Below, in pieces: positions 21,184 to 30,347 of a stretch of DNA of 64,000 nucleotides. The DNA is from Enterococcus malodoratus ATCC 43197 (GTDB lineage: Bacteria > Bacillota > Bacilli > Lactobacillales > Enterococcaceae). The notes beneath the pieces were generated by a model. It saw only the letters and a list, made by a program, of their open reading frames with translations. It was not told the origin of the DNA and did not search any database. The stretch lies in assembly GCF_000407185.1 (NCBI RefSeq), contig NZ_KE136481.1:845636-909635 (forward strand), read 5' to 3'. The translations under genes were made by a program, and so were the position numbers. Positions within the stretch are counted from its first letter, which is position 1. Each line of letters begins with the position of its first letter.

Positions 21184-22235
21184 ATTGTAAAATTAAGCTA
21201 GACAACTAAAAAAGCCATTTGTGCTACACTCAAAATAGTTCTGACCAAAGAATTATAAGGAGTGAGTACAAATGACCTATACCCATCTTACAACGGATGA
21301 ACTTGTAATGATAGAGTCTTATTTCAAAATAAATCAATCTGTTGCGAAAACTGCGCATTGCTTGAATCGTTCAAGACAAACGATCCATAAAGTATACCTA
21401 TTCTTCAAGCAAGGAAAATCAGCCTTAGAATACTATCAACAGTATAAGAAAAACAAATCAAACTGTGGTAGACGCCCGCTTGTTTTACCCGAGGAACAAT
21501 CAGAATATATTCAAAGAAAGGTTGTTCAAGGATGGACACCCGATGTGATTGTTGGTCGTGCAGCGTTTCCTATTCGTTGTTCTGCTCGTACCATTTATCG
21601 TATGTTCAAAAAGGGGCTATTTAATCCTTCTGACTTACCGATGAAAGGCAAGCGTAAACCGAATGGACATCAAGAAAGGCGTGGAAAACAAGCTTTCCGC
21701 CGCTCTATTCATGAACGTGAAAAAGATTATAGCCAATTCTCAAATGAGTTTGGTCACCTTGAAGGTGACACTATCGTAGGTCTGAAACATAAAAGTGCTG
21801 TAATTACCTTAGTTGAACGATTATCAAAAGTTATCATCACATTGAAACCGTGTGGTAGACAAGCGATTGATATTGAAAAAAAATTAAATCATTGGTTTGA
21901 ATCTGTACCGAAAAATCTATTCAAATCCATCACTTTTGATTGTGGAAAGGAATTTTCAAATTGGAAACAAATCAGTAATGCCAATGATATTGCCATTTAT
22001 TTCGCTGATCCAGGAACGCCGTCTCAAAGAGGCCTAAACGAGAATTCTAACGGATTGTTACGTAGAGATGGTTTATTGAAATCTATGGATTTCAATTCAG
22101 TAGATGAATCTTTTATTCAATCTGTCACATCTAAACGAAATAATATTCCTAGAAAATCACTGGATTATCGAACACCTTTGGAAGTATTTTTGAGTTACGT
22201 AAGTATTGATGATTTGTCTAACTTAATTTGACAAT
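21184..22235 (+). mobile_element. IS30-family insertion sequence
   Basis: An element of about 1.05 kb holding one transposase. The terminal inverted repeats are attgtaaaattaagctagac (from 21184) and the inverse of gtctaacttaatttgacaat (to 22235), identical at 20 of 22 positions. I could not find a clear target duplication: the left flank ends ccg and the right begins taag. That may mean a later change at one end. Confidence 0.85.
21272..22231 (+). CDS. IS30-family transposase
   Basis: A 319-aa DDE transposase. The N-terminal HTH (LNRSRQTIHKVYLFFKQG, about 30-48) is followed by an IS30-type second HTH (VGRAAFPIRCSARTIYR) and the rve catalytic domain. The DDE acidic residues are in LEGDTIVG, ITFDCGKEF and SQRGLNENSNGLLRR. 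AAGGAGTGAG precedes the ATG. The gene appears intact. Confidence 0.93.
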   Translation: MTYTHLTTDELVMIESYFKINQSVAKTAHCLNRSRQTIHKVYLFFKQGKSALEYYQQYKKNKSNCGRRPLVLPEEQSEYIQRKVVQGWTPDVIVGRAAFPIRCSARTIYRMFKKGLFNPSDLPMKGKRKPNGHQERRGKQAFRRSIHEREKDYSQFSNEFGHLEGDTIVGLKHKSAVITLVERLSKVIITLKPCGRQAIDIEKKLNHWFESVPKNLFKSITFDCGKEFSNWKQISNANDIAIYFADPGTPSQRGLNENSNGLLRRDGLLKSMDFNSVDESFIQSVTSKRNNIPRKSLDYRTPLEVFLSYVSIDDLSNLI

Positions 22236-22621
22236 TAAGATTTAATAAAAGCATTTTCCGATCCACAAAATATCATGAAAACTCTGCCTTACCTTTGTAT
22301 TGGTTTGGGATGCGGATTATTCGGTCACGGCTTTGGGGAGTATATAAGTAAAAAAGCGATTGAAAGCGATCCAAAATTAGCCAAACAAATCGAAATCGAT
22401 ACAAAGGATGAACGAAATATTATGATTGGAAATATGGCTAAGGCTAAAGGCTTCGATATGATGCTATATGTATATTCCGCACTTCTATTAACATTCGCAT
22501 TAATGGGCATTTCTTTCACTGTTATAATCCCCATGGTGATAGCCTATCTTTTTGTCGTTGGGTATTCTATCTATCATCGTACGAAAATTGAAAAATCATT
22601 TTAACTTATTCTTGATATAGT

Positions 22622-22656
22622 AAAAGAGCAGAAACGCAATGTTCTGCTCTTTTATT
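22622..22656. terminator. bidirectional terminator
   Basis: The stem aaaagagcagaa (22622-22633) with ttctgctctttt (22642-22653) ends the XRE/membrane unit and overlaps the stop of the convergent channel gene. Confidence 0.85.
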
Positions 22657-23323
22657 CTACCCTGTATTTTTCTTCGCTACCCATAAATTTGGCAACAAAA
22701 GCTGCAATGACTGCACCTAATGTCGGAGCTAACAAATATACCCAATAATGAGATAAAGCACTCCCACCAGCAAAAATCGCTGGCCCTAAGCTTCTAGCTG
22801 CATTTAATGAACCGCCAGTTAAGTTTAAAGCTACGATAATTAAGAAGGCTAATGTAATACCGATAGCTACTGGAGCCATTTGCGCATTGCCATATTTTTC
22901 ACTCGTTACCATTAAGATGACGAATACGAATAAAAAGGTGATCAATGTTTCCACACCAAAAGCTTGAGCTGCACTGATATTAGGAAAATCAGTTTGACCG
23001 AAGCCGTCATTAGGTAATTCTAATGCATGAACATAAACATATAAAATTGCTGAAGCCACAATAGAACCTAATGCTTGTGCGATAATATAAAAAATACCAT
23101 CTTTCACTTCTAAACGTTTGTTGATCATCATTGCAATAGATACGCCAGGATTAAAGTTACCACCAGAAATACCGCCTACCGCATAAGCCATGATCGTGAT
23201 CGCTAAACCAAAGGCCAAACCAATCGTTAGCGTGCCACCTTTAGCGACGACTACTGTACCAGTTCCCAGAAAAACCAACATGAAGGTTCCTAGAAACTCT
23301 GCTAAATATTTTTTCATTTTCAT
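22652..23323 (-). CDS. MIP family channel (aquaporin-like)
   Basis: A water or small-solute channel of the cytoplasmic membrane, 223 aa from ATG 23323, behind AAGGGAGTG; a second ATG at 23317 is also possible, while the upstream start at 23431 has no site. Six membrane segments are readable. The two pore signatures are altered: NFNPGVSIA instead of NPA in the first half and SLNAARSLGPA instead of NPA in the second. The size fits an aquaporin more than a glycerol facilitator. Monocistronic. Confidence 0.85.
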   Translation of the reverse strand: MKMKKYLAEFLGTFMLVFLGTGTVVVAKGGTLTIGLAFGLAITIMAYAVGGISGGNFNPGVSIAMMINKRLEVKDGIFYIIAQALGSIVASAILYVYVHALELPNDGFGQTDFPNISAAQAFGVETLITFLFVFVILMVTSEKYGNAQMAPVAIGITLAFLIIVALNLTGGSLNAARSLGPAIFAGGSALSHYWVYLLAPTLGAVIAAFVAKFMGSEEKYRVE

Positions 23324-23514
23324 TACACTCCCTTTACATAATAATTGAATTTTCAGTTTATTTAATTCCACGTTTTTTGTAAAGTGATAAGCAATGACTC
23401 TTATTTTTCTCTCTTTTTCGCTATTTGACAAAAATAATTTTTATTGTAACGACTGTTATTTGAAAAGCATTTTTCTATTTCATTGATTTTCATAATTTTG
23501 TAAAAAAGAATGAA

Positions 23515-23546
23515 AAGAAAAATCTCTCGAAATATCGAGAGATTTA
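23515..23546 (-). terminator. terminator after the Ohr gene
   Basis: The inverted repeat aaatctctcga...tcgagagattt (23520-23545) is followed on the minus strand by a T-rich run. Confidence 0.8.
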
Positions 23547-23550
23547 CTTA

Positions 23551-23952
23551 CTAGACCAATTCAACTTCTACATCAATATTACCACGCGTTGCTTTGGAAT
23601 ACGGACAAAATTCATGTGCTTCTTCAACGATCTTTTCTGCTTCTTCTTTTTCCACGCCTGGCAATGAGGTCTCTAAGATCACTCCGATTTGATATCCGCC
23701 ATCTTCTAACTGATATAAAGAAACCCGAGCCTTAACCTCTGCATCTGATTCGATATTATGTTCTTTTAACATATGATGAACGGCTCCGTTAAAGCAAGAG
23801 GCATAACCTGCAGCAAATAGCTGTTCAGGATTCGTTCCCTCCGCATGGATAGAAGGTGGCTCAATTTTCATCTTCATGCTGCCGTTTGGTGCTTGAACTT
23901 CTCCAGTACGTCCGCCATGATTAATCATCGCTGTTTCATACATCTTTTTCAA
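23551..23952 (-). CDS. Organic hydroperoxide resistance protein (Ohr/OsmC)
   Basis: A 133-aa thiol peroxidase that reduces organic hydroperoxides. The two redox cysteines are C53 (ASCFNGAV) and C116 (EFCPYSKATRGN). The start is TTG at 23952 with AAAGGAATGATG about 10 nt upstream; the next ATG is three codons later and too far from the site. No OhrR regulator is adjacent. Confidence 0.92.
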   Translation of the reverse strand: MKKMYETAMINHGGRTGEVQAPNGSMKMKIEPPSIHAEGTNPEQLFAAGYASCFNGAVHHMLKEHNIESDAEVKARVSLYQLEDGGYQIGVILETSLPGVEKEEAEKIVEEAHEFCPYSKATRGNIDVEVELV

Positions 23953-24143
23953 AATTCATCATTCCTTTTCTTCTTCTTGATTAATAGTCTACGCGTAATC
24001 ATTGGAGGTTACAAAGATATTGCTCATAAAAAATAGTCTTCAATCAAATAAATTCATTTTTTTGAGAAATCGCATAAAGTTTGTGCAAACGATTACAACG
24101 AAATCGTTTTTTGCTATAATAAATGACGAAGGGAGGGCTTTTC

Positions 24144-24767
24144 TTGAAAAAAATACTCTTAGCTTGTCTAATAGCATCCTTTTTCTTAGTTGGATGTAAT
24201 CGTGCTCCATCCCAAAATTCGACTGAAACAACAGAAAGTTCACTATCTCACAGCACAGATTCATCAACTAATACTCAGACATCGGCACTATCCTCGTCTG
24301 ATCGTTCAAGCAACCAATCAGAATTCTCCACTGCTTCTTCTGATACTGCCACTTCTATTGAACAACCAAAGATTGACTCTGTATCGGCCAGTGAATTCGG
24401 CGGATATGCAACGTTTTATTTTAATGGAATGAATGTTCCTGATTCAATTAATATCAACACGAATACAAACCAAATCACCTTTAATGCAAATACAAATAAT
24501 GAGGCCGTTTATAATTTAACCATGCAAAACATGCCAGTCAAAACGGTTCGTATATTCTCAGCAAACACGAATGAAATTCGAACAGTAAAAGTCAGCACAA
24601 TGATTTCGATTGGCGATCAGCTCTCTGGGCCAGTGAACACGAATAATAAATCTGGTGCACTTTATCTATTCCATAACAAGCATGGCGGTCTCTCTTTAGC
24701 AACACCGAATTATGCTGGAAACGTCCAAGAGGATGAAACGGATATAATGATCGAGGTTCTGCAATAA
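24144..24767 (+). CDS. Ser/Thr-rich lipoprotein, unknown function
   Basis: A predicted membrane-anchored surface lipoprotein, 207 aa from TTG at 24144 (GGGAGGG 6 nt upstream). The signal peptide KKILLACLIASFFLVGC ends in a lipobox, with the Cys at about residue 18. A Ser/Thr/Gln-rich linker (about 20-80) spaces a C-terminal domain of about 120 aa that is rich in Asn/Thr with repeated NTNT stretches. I do not recognise the domain. Monocistronic with its own terminator. Confidence 0.75.
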   Translation: MKKILLACLIASFFLVGCNRAPSQNSTETTESSLSHSTDSSTNTQTSALSSSDRSSNQSEFSTASSDTATSIEQPKIDSVSASEFGGYATFYFNGMNVPDSININTNTNQITFNANTNNEAVYNLTMQNMPVKTVRIFSANTNEIRTVKVSTMISIGDQLSGPVNTNNKSGALYLFHNKHGGLSLATPNYAGNVQEDETDIMIEVLQ

Positions 24768-24785
24768 ATTAACTCGTATACTTTT

Positions 24786-24818
24786 AGCCGAGCAAAATTA
24801 TTTTGCTCGGCTTTTTTG
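24786..24818 (+). terminator. terminator after the lipoprotein gene
   Basis: A perfect 12-bp stem (agccgagcaaaa at 24786, ttttgctcggct at 24801) is followed by T's. Confidence 0.9.
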
Positions 24819-24827
24819 TTTTAAACC

Positions 24828-24864
24828 AAAAAAAGAGAGATCTGAAATCAGATCTCTCTTTGAA
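24828..24864 (-). terminator. terminator of rplJ-rplL
   Basis: The inverted repeat aaagagagatctga...tcagatctctcttt is followed on the minus strand by a T-run into 24828. It ends the L10-L7/L12 transcript. Confidence 0.88.
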
Positions 24865-24877
24865 TAATCGAAAGTGA

Positions 24878-25246
24878 TTATTTTACTGTTACAGATGCGC
24901 CAACTTCTTCTAAAGCAGCTTTTAATGCTTCAGCGTCGTCTTTAGATACATCTTCTTTGATTGGTGCAGGAGCGCCATCAACTACAGCTTTAGCTTCTTT
25001 CAAGCCTAGGCCAGTTGCTTCACGAACTGCTTTGATAACTTTAACTTTTTGGTCGCCTACAGCTGTTAATTCAACTGTAAATTCAGTTTGTTCTTCTGCA
25101 GCAGGACCTGCAGCAGCGCCAGCAGCAGCCACAGGAGCAGCAGCAGTTACGCCAAATTCGTCTTCGATAGCTTTTACTAAATCGTTTAATTCTAAGATTG
25201 TCGCGCCTTTAAGTTCTTCGACAATGTTTTCAATGTTCAATGCCAT
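24878..25246 (-). CDS. rplL: 50S ribosomal protein L7/L12
   Basis: The stalk protein that recruits translation factors. At 122 aa it shows an N-terminal dimerisation helix ([19 protein letters not shown]), an Ala-rich hinge (about 35-52) and the conserved C-terminal domain ([21 protein letters not shown]). GGAGGAAA precedes the ATG. It follows rplJ by 54 nt in the usual order. Confidence 0.98.
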   Translation of the reverse strand: MALNIENIVEELKGATILELNDLVKAIEDEFGVTAAAPVAAAGAAAGPAAEEQTEFTVELTAVGDQKVKVIKAVREATGLGLKEAKAVVDGAPAPIKEDVSKDDAEALKAALEEVGASVTVK

Positions 25247-25300
25247 TTTAAATTTCCTCCGTTTAAGTAAGTTTTTTTAGTTTTAATAATTATGCAGCGA

Positions 25301-25801
25301 TTAAGCTACTTCTTCTTCTTTTTCTGCGACTGCTTTCACAGCGTAAGCCACGTTGCGGACTGGCGCTTGAAGGACAGATAATAGCATAGAAAGAAGTCCA
25401 TCGCGGTTCGGTAGTTTTGCAAGAGCTGTAATTTCTTCGATAGAAGCTACTTTTCCTTCAATGATACCGCCTTTGATTTCTAGTTTGTCAGCTGTTTTAG
25501 CGAATTCATCGATAATTTTAGCTGGGGCAACTACGTCCTCATTACTAAATGCAACAGCAGTAGGTCCTGAGAATACTTCTTCTAATCCTTCCAAGCCAGC
25601 TTTTTCAGCAGCACGAGTTAGGATAGAATTTTTAATAACTTTCATTTCAACGTTAGCGTCGCGTAATTGTTTACGTAATTCAGTCACTTGATCTACAGTT
25701 AAACCACGGTAGTCGACGATCACAGCTGAAGTTGCTGCGTTGAATTTTTCAGTGACTTCATCAACGATAGCTGCTTTTTTTGCGATTATTACTTCACTCA
25801 T
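25301..25801 (-). CDS. rplJ: 50S ribosomal protein L10
   Basis: The base of the ribosomal stalk; it binds 23S rRNA and L12 dimers. The start is ATG 25801 ([10 protein letters not shown]) behind AGGAGGTG, giving 166 aa; the longer open frame upstream is leader RNA. The L10 domain includes VVDYRGLTV-type sequence ([13 protein letters not shown]) and the C-terminal helix that holds L12. Regulated through the leader directly upstream. Confidence 0.97.
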   Translation of the reverse strand: MSEVIIAKKAAIVDEVTEKFNAATSAVIVDYRGLTVDQVTELRKQLRDANVEMKVIKNSILTRAAEKAGLEGLEEVFSGPTAVAFSNEDVVAPAKIIDEFAKTADKLEIKGGIIEGKVASIEEITALAKLPNRDGLLSMLLSVLQAPVRNVAYAVKAVAEKEEEVA

Positions 25802-25960
25802 TATATGTTTCACCTCCTGATTTTGATGGGGAGAGTTTCTTGTGTCAGACACAAAAAAACTCCATGCCACCGTAGACATAGAGGGACTATTGAATGTTCT
25901 CAATAAACGTCCTCGGTAGGAAATTAAGACTTTCGTCACCTACTGTCTTCGGTACAGTTA
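25802..25960 (-). ncRNA. L10 leader (autoregulatory mRNA element)
   Basis: About 150 nt between the promoter and rplJ. Minus-strand sequence such as gtaggtgacgaaag, accgaggacgtt and the gtgtctgacacaa hairpin matches the Firmicutes L10 leader. From known biology, free L10(L12)4 binds this RNA and lowers expression. Recognised by position and sequence feel, not by a model search. Confidence 0.8.
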
Positions 25961-25969
25961 ATAATTAAC

Positions 25970-26006
25970 CTCGACTAACTTACCATAGATAAGCTAGTCG
26001 AGTCAA
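25970..26006 (-). promoter_or_regulatory. rplJ promoter overlapping a hairpin after rplA
   Basis: On the minus strand TTGACT (26001-26006), an 18-nt spacer and TAAGTT (25977-25982) form a promoter for rplJ. The same bases hold an inverted repeat (ctcgacta 25970-25977, tagtcgag 25995-26002), which may act as a weak terminator or mRNA end for rplK-rplA. Confidence 0.55.
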
Positions 26007-26024
26007 GTGCTTTTCTAAAATAAA

Positions 26025-26714
26025 TTAGATAGCTGTTTGTTCAACATGGATACCAGGTCCAAATGTTGTTGTTAATGAAATGTTCTTGATGTATTGACCT
26101 TTAGCAGTTGCAGGTTTTGCTTTTACTAAAGTTTCGTTGATTGTGTTAAAGTTTTCAACCAATTTAGCATCATCGAATGATACTTTACCGATTGGCACAT
26201 GAACGTTACCAGCTTTATCAACACGGTAAGTTACTTTACCAGCTTTAACTTCTTCAACAGCTTTCGTAACATCCATCGTTACAGTACCAGTTTTAGGGTT
26301 AGGCATTAAACCTTTTGGTCCAAGTACACGACCCAATTTACCAACTGTAGCCATCATATCAGGTGTCGCTACAACAACGTCAAAGTCGAACCATCCACCT
26401 TGGATTTTTGCAACCATGTCGTCATCGCCTACGAAATCAGCGCCAGCAGCTTCAGCTTCTTTTGCTTTTTCGCCTTTAGCGAATACTAAAACAGTTTGAG
26501 TTTTACCAGTTCCGTTTGGAAGCACAACTGCCCCACGGATTTGTTGGTCTGCTTTTTTAGGGTCAACATTCAATTTGTAAGCAACTTCAACAGTTGCGTC
26601 AAATTTCGCGAAGTTAATTTCTTTTGCTAACGCTACTGCTTCTCCAACTGGGTAAGCTTTAGTAGCATCAATTTTTTTCAATGCATCTTGCATTTTTTTG
26701 CTCTTTTTAGCCAT
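26025..26714 (-). CDS. rplA: 50S ribosomal protein L1
   Basis: A 23S-binding protein of the L1 stalk and usual operon autoregulator. 229 aa, full length, with [14 protein letters not shown]-like ([17 protein letters not shown]) and [10 protein letters not shown] signatures. AAGGAGGAAA precedes the ATG. It follows rplK; the 104-nt gap contains a possible L1-binding leader hairpin near 26730-26800. Confidence 0.98.
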   Translation of the reverse strand: MAKKSKKMQDALKKIDATKAYPVGEAVALAKEINFAKFDATVEVAYKLNVDPKKADQQIRGAVVLPNGTGKTQTVLVFAKGEKAKEAEAAGADFVGDDDMVAKIQGGWFDFDVVVATPDMMATVGKLGRVLGPKGLMPNPKTGTVTMDVTKAVEEVKAGKVTYRVDKAGNVHVPIGKVSFDDAKLVENFNTINETLVKAKPATAKGQYIKNISLTTTFGPGIHVEQTAI

Positions 26715-26818
26715 TTTGTTTCCTCCTTGATGTGGTTATAACGGTAGAACCTCCCACGTGTTCCGTATCTTTAGATAGGGAGCCAACTGAGAAGCTACTT
26801 TCTTGGGTTCATCGAAAA

Positions 26819-27241
26819 TTATTCGACAGTGATACCCATGCTTCGTGCAGTTCCTTCAACCATGCGCATTGCTGACTCAACGTTAGCTGCGTTTAGGTCT
26901 TGCATTTTCAACTCAGCGATTTCTTTTACTTGATCGCTAGTAACTTTTGCAACTTTGTTTTTGTTTGGTTCGCCTGAACCTTTTTCAATTTTAGCAGCTT
27001 TTTTCAATAATACAGCAGCTGGTGGTGTTTTTGTGATGAATGTAAATGAACGGTCTTCATATACAGAAATCACAACTGGGATGATTAAACCTGCTTGATC
27101 AGCTGTACGAGCATTGAATTCTTTAGTGAATCCCATGATGTTGATGCCGGCTTGACCTAGTGCAGGACCTACTGGGGGAGCTGGTGTTGCTTTCCCTGCA
27201 GGAATTTGCAGTTTAACTAATTTTTCTACTTTCTTTGCCAC
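26819..27241 (-). CDS. rplK: 50S ribosomal protein L11
   Basis: L11 forms the GTPase-associated centre and is needed for RelA activation in many bacteria. The start is GTG at 27241 ([16 protein letters not shown]) with a perfect AAGGAGG 8 nt before it; an upstream frame from 27322 is leader. 140 aa, with the [19 protein letters not shown] signature. First gene of rplK-rplA. Confidence 0.97.
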   Translation of the reverse strand: MAKKVEKLVKLQIPAGKATPAPPVGPALGQAGINIMGFTKEFNARTADQAGLIIPVVISVYEDRSFTFITKTPPAAVLLKKAAKIEKGSGEPNKNKVAKVTSDQVKEIAELKMQDLNAANVESAMRMVEGTARSMGITVE

Positions 27242-27330
27242 GAGACATACCTCCTTGGTCCGTGATGTGGTTAATGGAGATACATATTTCTCCTCCCACT
27301 TAAACGGTGTGCATAAAGACACACTTTGAT

Positions 27331-27359
27331 ATCTTAGCAGATTATTTGTTTAAATGCAA
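27331..27359 (-). promoter_or_regulatory. rplK promoter
   Basis: On the minus strand TTGCAT (27354-27359), a 17-nt spacer and TAAGAT (27331-27336) lie about 90 nt before the GTG of rplK. The 424-bp region 27242-27665 otherwise holds the rplK leader and the upstream region of the serine dehydratase genes; I see no further gene. Confidence 0.7.
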
Positions 27360-27665
27360 GATAGATTTCCCTCCGTTCGATGTTTTAATTGTTTAAATCT
27401 GTAAGCCTTCTGTTAAGGACAACTCAAATTTTTTTGTTTATATCGAGATGCGGCATTTCCTTTTGTTGCACCTAACATAGTGTTGGCAAGACCTAGCTAT
27501 TTTACCAAACTTTTCTGACAATAATAAAATACTTCACAATCTCTTTAACTACTATGAGAATAACAAAATAAATTATTAATCTTCCTATTTTCAGAAAGCG
27601 TATATGTTACACTATGGTCGACTTGATGAGGATTTTCATCGGATAAATTAGGGAGGTTTAAAATA

Positions 27666-28340
27666 ATGGAAGTATTAAAATATCGAAGTGTTTTTGACAT
27701 CATTGGTCCAGTTATGGTAGGACCAAGCAGTTCACATACTGCTGGCGCTGCGCGAATCGGAAAAGTTTGCCGCATGATTTTTGGTGAACGTCCGGATTCA
27801 GTAGAATTTGATCTGTATGAATCTTTTGCCAAAACCTATCGCGGACATGGAACAGATATCGCTTTGGTTGGCGGTATCTTAGGGATGGAACCAGATGATC
27901 CTCGTTTATCCGATTCATTGAAAATCGCTCACGAACAAGGAATGGAAGTTCTGTTTGTACCGAAGAAAGAGATTGCTGATCATCCGAACACTGTCACCCT
28001 GCGTATGATCAAAGGTGACTTAGAAATGTCAATCACCGGTGTCTCGATTGGCGGCGGGAACATTCAAATCACGGAGATGAATGGATATAGCATTTCACTT
28101 GGTATGGGTAATCCAACGTATATCATTATTAATAAAGATGTACCGGGACTGCTTTCTCGTGTTTCTACTATCTTTATGAAACATGGGTTGAACATTGGTA
28201 AAGTAACCATGACCAGAAAAACAAAAGGCGAAAACGGAATCGTCCTTTTAGAAATCGATGATACCCCGGATGATCCAGAAGGTTTGAGACAAGAAATCAA
28301 ACAAGAAGATGATGTCTTGAGTGTGACCTATTTTAAATAA
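27666..28340 (+). CDS. sdaAB: L-serine dehydratase, beta subunit
   Basis: With SdaAA it deaminates L-serine to pyruvate and ammonia. 224 aa: the N-terminal IGPVMVGPSSSHTAGAARIG domain and a C-terminal ACT domain (about 150-224; VPGLLSRVSTIFMKHGLNIG). GGGAGG precedes the ATG. It is followed after about 100 nt by sdaAA, as in other Firmicutes with split enzymes. Confidence 0.95.
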   Translation: MEVLKYRSVFDIIGPVMVGPSSSHTAGAARIGKVCRMIFGERPDSVEFDLYESFAKTYRGHGTDIALVGGILGMEPDDPRLSDSLKIAHEQGMEVLFVPKKEIADHPNTVTLRMIKGDLEMSITGVSIGGGNIQITEMNGYSISLGMGNPTYIIINKDVPGLLSRVSTIFMKHGLNIGKVTMTRKTKGENGIVLLEIDDTPDDPEGLRQEIKQEDDVLSVTYFK

Positions 28341-28443
28341 TTATCCATCCTGACTTGTGTCTCAATGCACGAATATCAGAATGAGATTCAGCATAACTTT
28401 TCAGAGGAAGTTCTACTATCAATACGAATTAGGAGGAGTTGTC

Positions 28444-29328
28444 ATGTTTTATTCGATCCAAGAGCTTGTTGAACAAGCACAGGATTATTCATCTGTCGGC
28501 GAATTAATGATCGCTACTGAAATGGAATTAACTGATCGTACTCGTGAAGAAATTATTGCGTTAATGGAACGCAATTTAGAAATAATGGAAAGCTCCATCG
28601 AAGAAGGTATTCAAGGCGTCACTTCCGTAACAAAAATTACCGGTGGTGATGCGAAACGCATGAACGACTACATTGAAAGCGGCAAATTCATGAGTGGTGA
28701 TACGATTTTAAAAGCTGTTCGTAACGGGATTGCTGTCAATGAAGTTAATGCCAAAATGGGTTTGGTTTGTGCGACACCTACCGCGGGCAGCGCAGGTGTA
28801 TTGCCAGGAGTCCTAATGGCTGCGCGAGAAAAGCTAGAGTTAACTCATGATGAGCAAATCGACTTTCTATTTACTGCTGGCGCTTTCGGATTAGTGATGG
28901 CAAACAATGCATCAATCTCTGGCGCTGAAGGTGGTTGCCAAGCTGAAGTTGGTTCTGCCAGCGCTATGTCAGCTGCTGCATTAGTTACTGCAAACGGCGG
29001 AACTCCTGAAATGGCATCAAATGCATTAGCTATTACACTAAAAAATGTGATGGGTTTAATCTGTGACCCCGTAGCAGGTTTAGTTGAGGTTCCTTGTGTG
29101 AAACGTAATGCAATGGGTGCTTCCCAAGCGTTTATTTCAGCGGACATGGCACTGGCTGGTATCCGTAGTGTTATCCCGCCAGATGAAGTTGTTGAAGCTA
29201 TGTACAAGGTTGGCCGGGCAATGCCGCAAATTTTCAAAGAAACAGCTGAGGGCGGTGTCGCAACTACTCCAACCGGTCTGAGATTGCAGCGACAAGTATT
29301 TGGCGAACCTGAAAAAGCCACAGTTTAA
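28444..29328 (+). CDS. sdaAA: L-serine dehydratase, alpha subunit ([4Fe-4S])
   Basis: The catalytic subunit with an oxygen-sensitive iron-sulfur cluster. The start is ATG 28444 behind AGGAGGAG, giving 294 aa; an upstream in-frame ATG at 28357 has no site. Cysteines for the cluster lie in EGGCQAEVG, LICDPVAGLVEVPCVKRN. TPTAGSAGVLPG is the substrate loop. Operon with sdaAB; terminator follows. Confidence 0.95.
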   Translation: MFYSIQELVEQAQDYSSVGELMIATEMELTDRTREEIIALMERNLEIMESSIEEGIQGVTSVTKITGGDAKRMNDYIESGKFMSGDTILKAVRNGIAVNEVNAKMGLVCATPTAGSAGVLPGVLMAAREKLELTHDEQIDFLFTAGAFGLVMANNASISGAEGGCQAEVGSASAMSAAALVTANGGTPEMASNALAITLKNVMGLICDPVAGLVEVPCVKRNAMGASQAFISADMALAGIRSVIPPDEVVEAMYKVGRAMPQIFKETAEGGVATTPTGLRLQRQVFGEPEKATV

Positions 29329-29335
29329 TCCAGAT

Positions 29336-29369
29336 AAAAAAGCAGCTGATAAAAATCAGCTGCTTTTTA
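29336..29369. terminator. bidirectional terminator
   Basis: The stem aaaagcagctgat...atcagctgctttt separates sdaAA from the convergent metal-binding lipoprotein gene. Confidence 0.9.
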
Positions 29370-30299
29370 TTACTTCATCAAGCCTTCATGAATCTTATCC
29401 AGATTCCATTTCATCATTTTGTAATAACTGTCACCCGGCTCACCTTTCTTAGCCAATGAGTCTGTATACAGCTCACTATAAATCGGTAAATCGACTTCTT
29501 TTGATAAACGCTCCATGCTGCGTTTATCGACACTCGTCTCAACAAACAATGACGGTACTTTAGACACTCGAATTTTTTCTACGATTTGTTTCATTTGATC
29601 CGGTGTACCCTGGCTTTCTGTGTTGATTTCCCAAATGTACGCTGCTGTTAGATCATAGGCTTTAGAAAAATATTTAAAAGCTCCCTCACTAGTCACTAAC
29701 AATTTCTTTTCACTAGGAATATCTGCAAATGCTTCTTTTGCAGAAGTATTTAATGCCTCAAGTTTTTTGATATATGCCTCAGCATTTTTCTTAAAGCTCG
29801 CTTGATTGTCTGGATCTTTTTCACTTAAAACAGTTTGAATTTGCTTCACGTATGAGATGCCATTAGAAATATCCAGCCACGCATGCGGATCTTCTTGCTT
29901 GCTGTTACCTGTTAAATGAATAGGAGCAACCTCTTTGCTCACCGCAAAATAATCCTCATTCTCTTTTTTCTTAGCTGTCTCCATCAATTTGTCGAACCAG
30001 CCATTGCCAGTTTCTAGATTTAAACCATTATAAAAAACTACATCTGCTTCACTGGCCTTTTTGATATCTTCAGGTAATGGTTCATACTCATGAGGATCGG
30101 TTCCGACTGGTACGATACTATGAACGCTTACCTCTTCTTTGCCAACCTCCTTGACCATATCTGCGATGATCGAGTTTGTAGCAACCACTGTTAATTCTTT
30201 TGAATCATTCGCTGCACTATTTCCGTTGCCTTTCGTACCGCAGCCTGCAAGCAATAACAATCCCATGATTCCTGCAAAAATTATTTTTTTGTGCTTCAT
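29370..30299 (-). CDS. Metal-binding lipoprotein of a Mn/Zn ABC transporter (EfaA-like)
   Basis: The surface receptor of the ABC importer encoded just upstream. 309 aa; signal peptide with lipobox LLLLAGCG (Cys about residue 19). Cluster 9 substrate-binding family (ZnuA/PsaA/EfaA): metal ligands in DPHEYEPLP, DPHAWLDISN, and the C-terminal Glu/Asp (VETSVDKR, YTDSLAKKG). It lacks a His-rich loop, which is more like manganese than zinc receptors. Third gene of the operon, 48 nt after the permease. efaA is the likely equivalent in E. faecalis. Confidence 0.85.
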   Translation of the reverse strand: MKHKKIIFAGIMGLLLLAGCGTKGNGNSAANDSKELTVVATNSIIADMVKEVGKEEVSVHSIVPVGTDPHEYEPLPEDIKKASEADVVFYNGLNLETGNGWFDKLMETAKKKENEDYFAVSKEVAPIHLTGNSKQEDPHAWLDISNGISYVKQIQTVLSEKDPDNQASFKKNAEAYIKKLEALNTSAKEAFADIPSEKKLLVTSEGAFKYFSKAYDLTAAYIWEINTESQGTPDQMKQIVEKIRVSKVPSLFVETSVDKRSMERLSKEVDLPIYSELYTDSLAKKGEPGDSYYKMMKWNLDKIHEGLMK

Positions 30300-30347
30300 A
30301 TCTCTGCTCCTTTTTATAGTAATAGCGAGTTGTCCTTTATCTTATTT

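Larger units (their letters stand above)
21111..22604 (+). pseudogene. Small membrane protein gene split by an IS30-family element
   Basis: The 5' part (from ATG 21111) encodes MKKTKNLLIALSGVVLILVG and ends after about 24 codons at the IS left end near 21183. After the IS the reading continues from 22239 (DLIKAFSDPQN) through the ATG at 22275 to 22604, giving two more hydrophobic segments (about 74-110 of the right fragment) and a conserved KDERN motif. This matches the DUF6442-type membrane partner of small XRE regulators. The right fragment could still be translated from 22275, but it lacks the first membrane segment. Confidence 0.75.

Noticed and set aside
24002-24432. Overlapping short frames around the lipoprotein gene
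   Set aside because: They are other frames of the lipoprotein gene or its promoter region; only the TTG at 24144 gives a signal peptide and lipobox.
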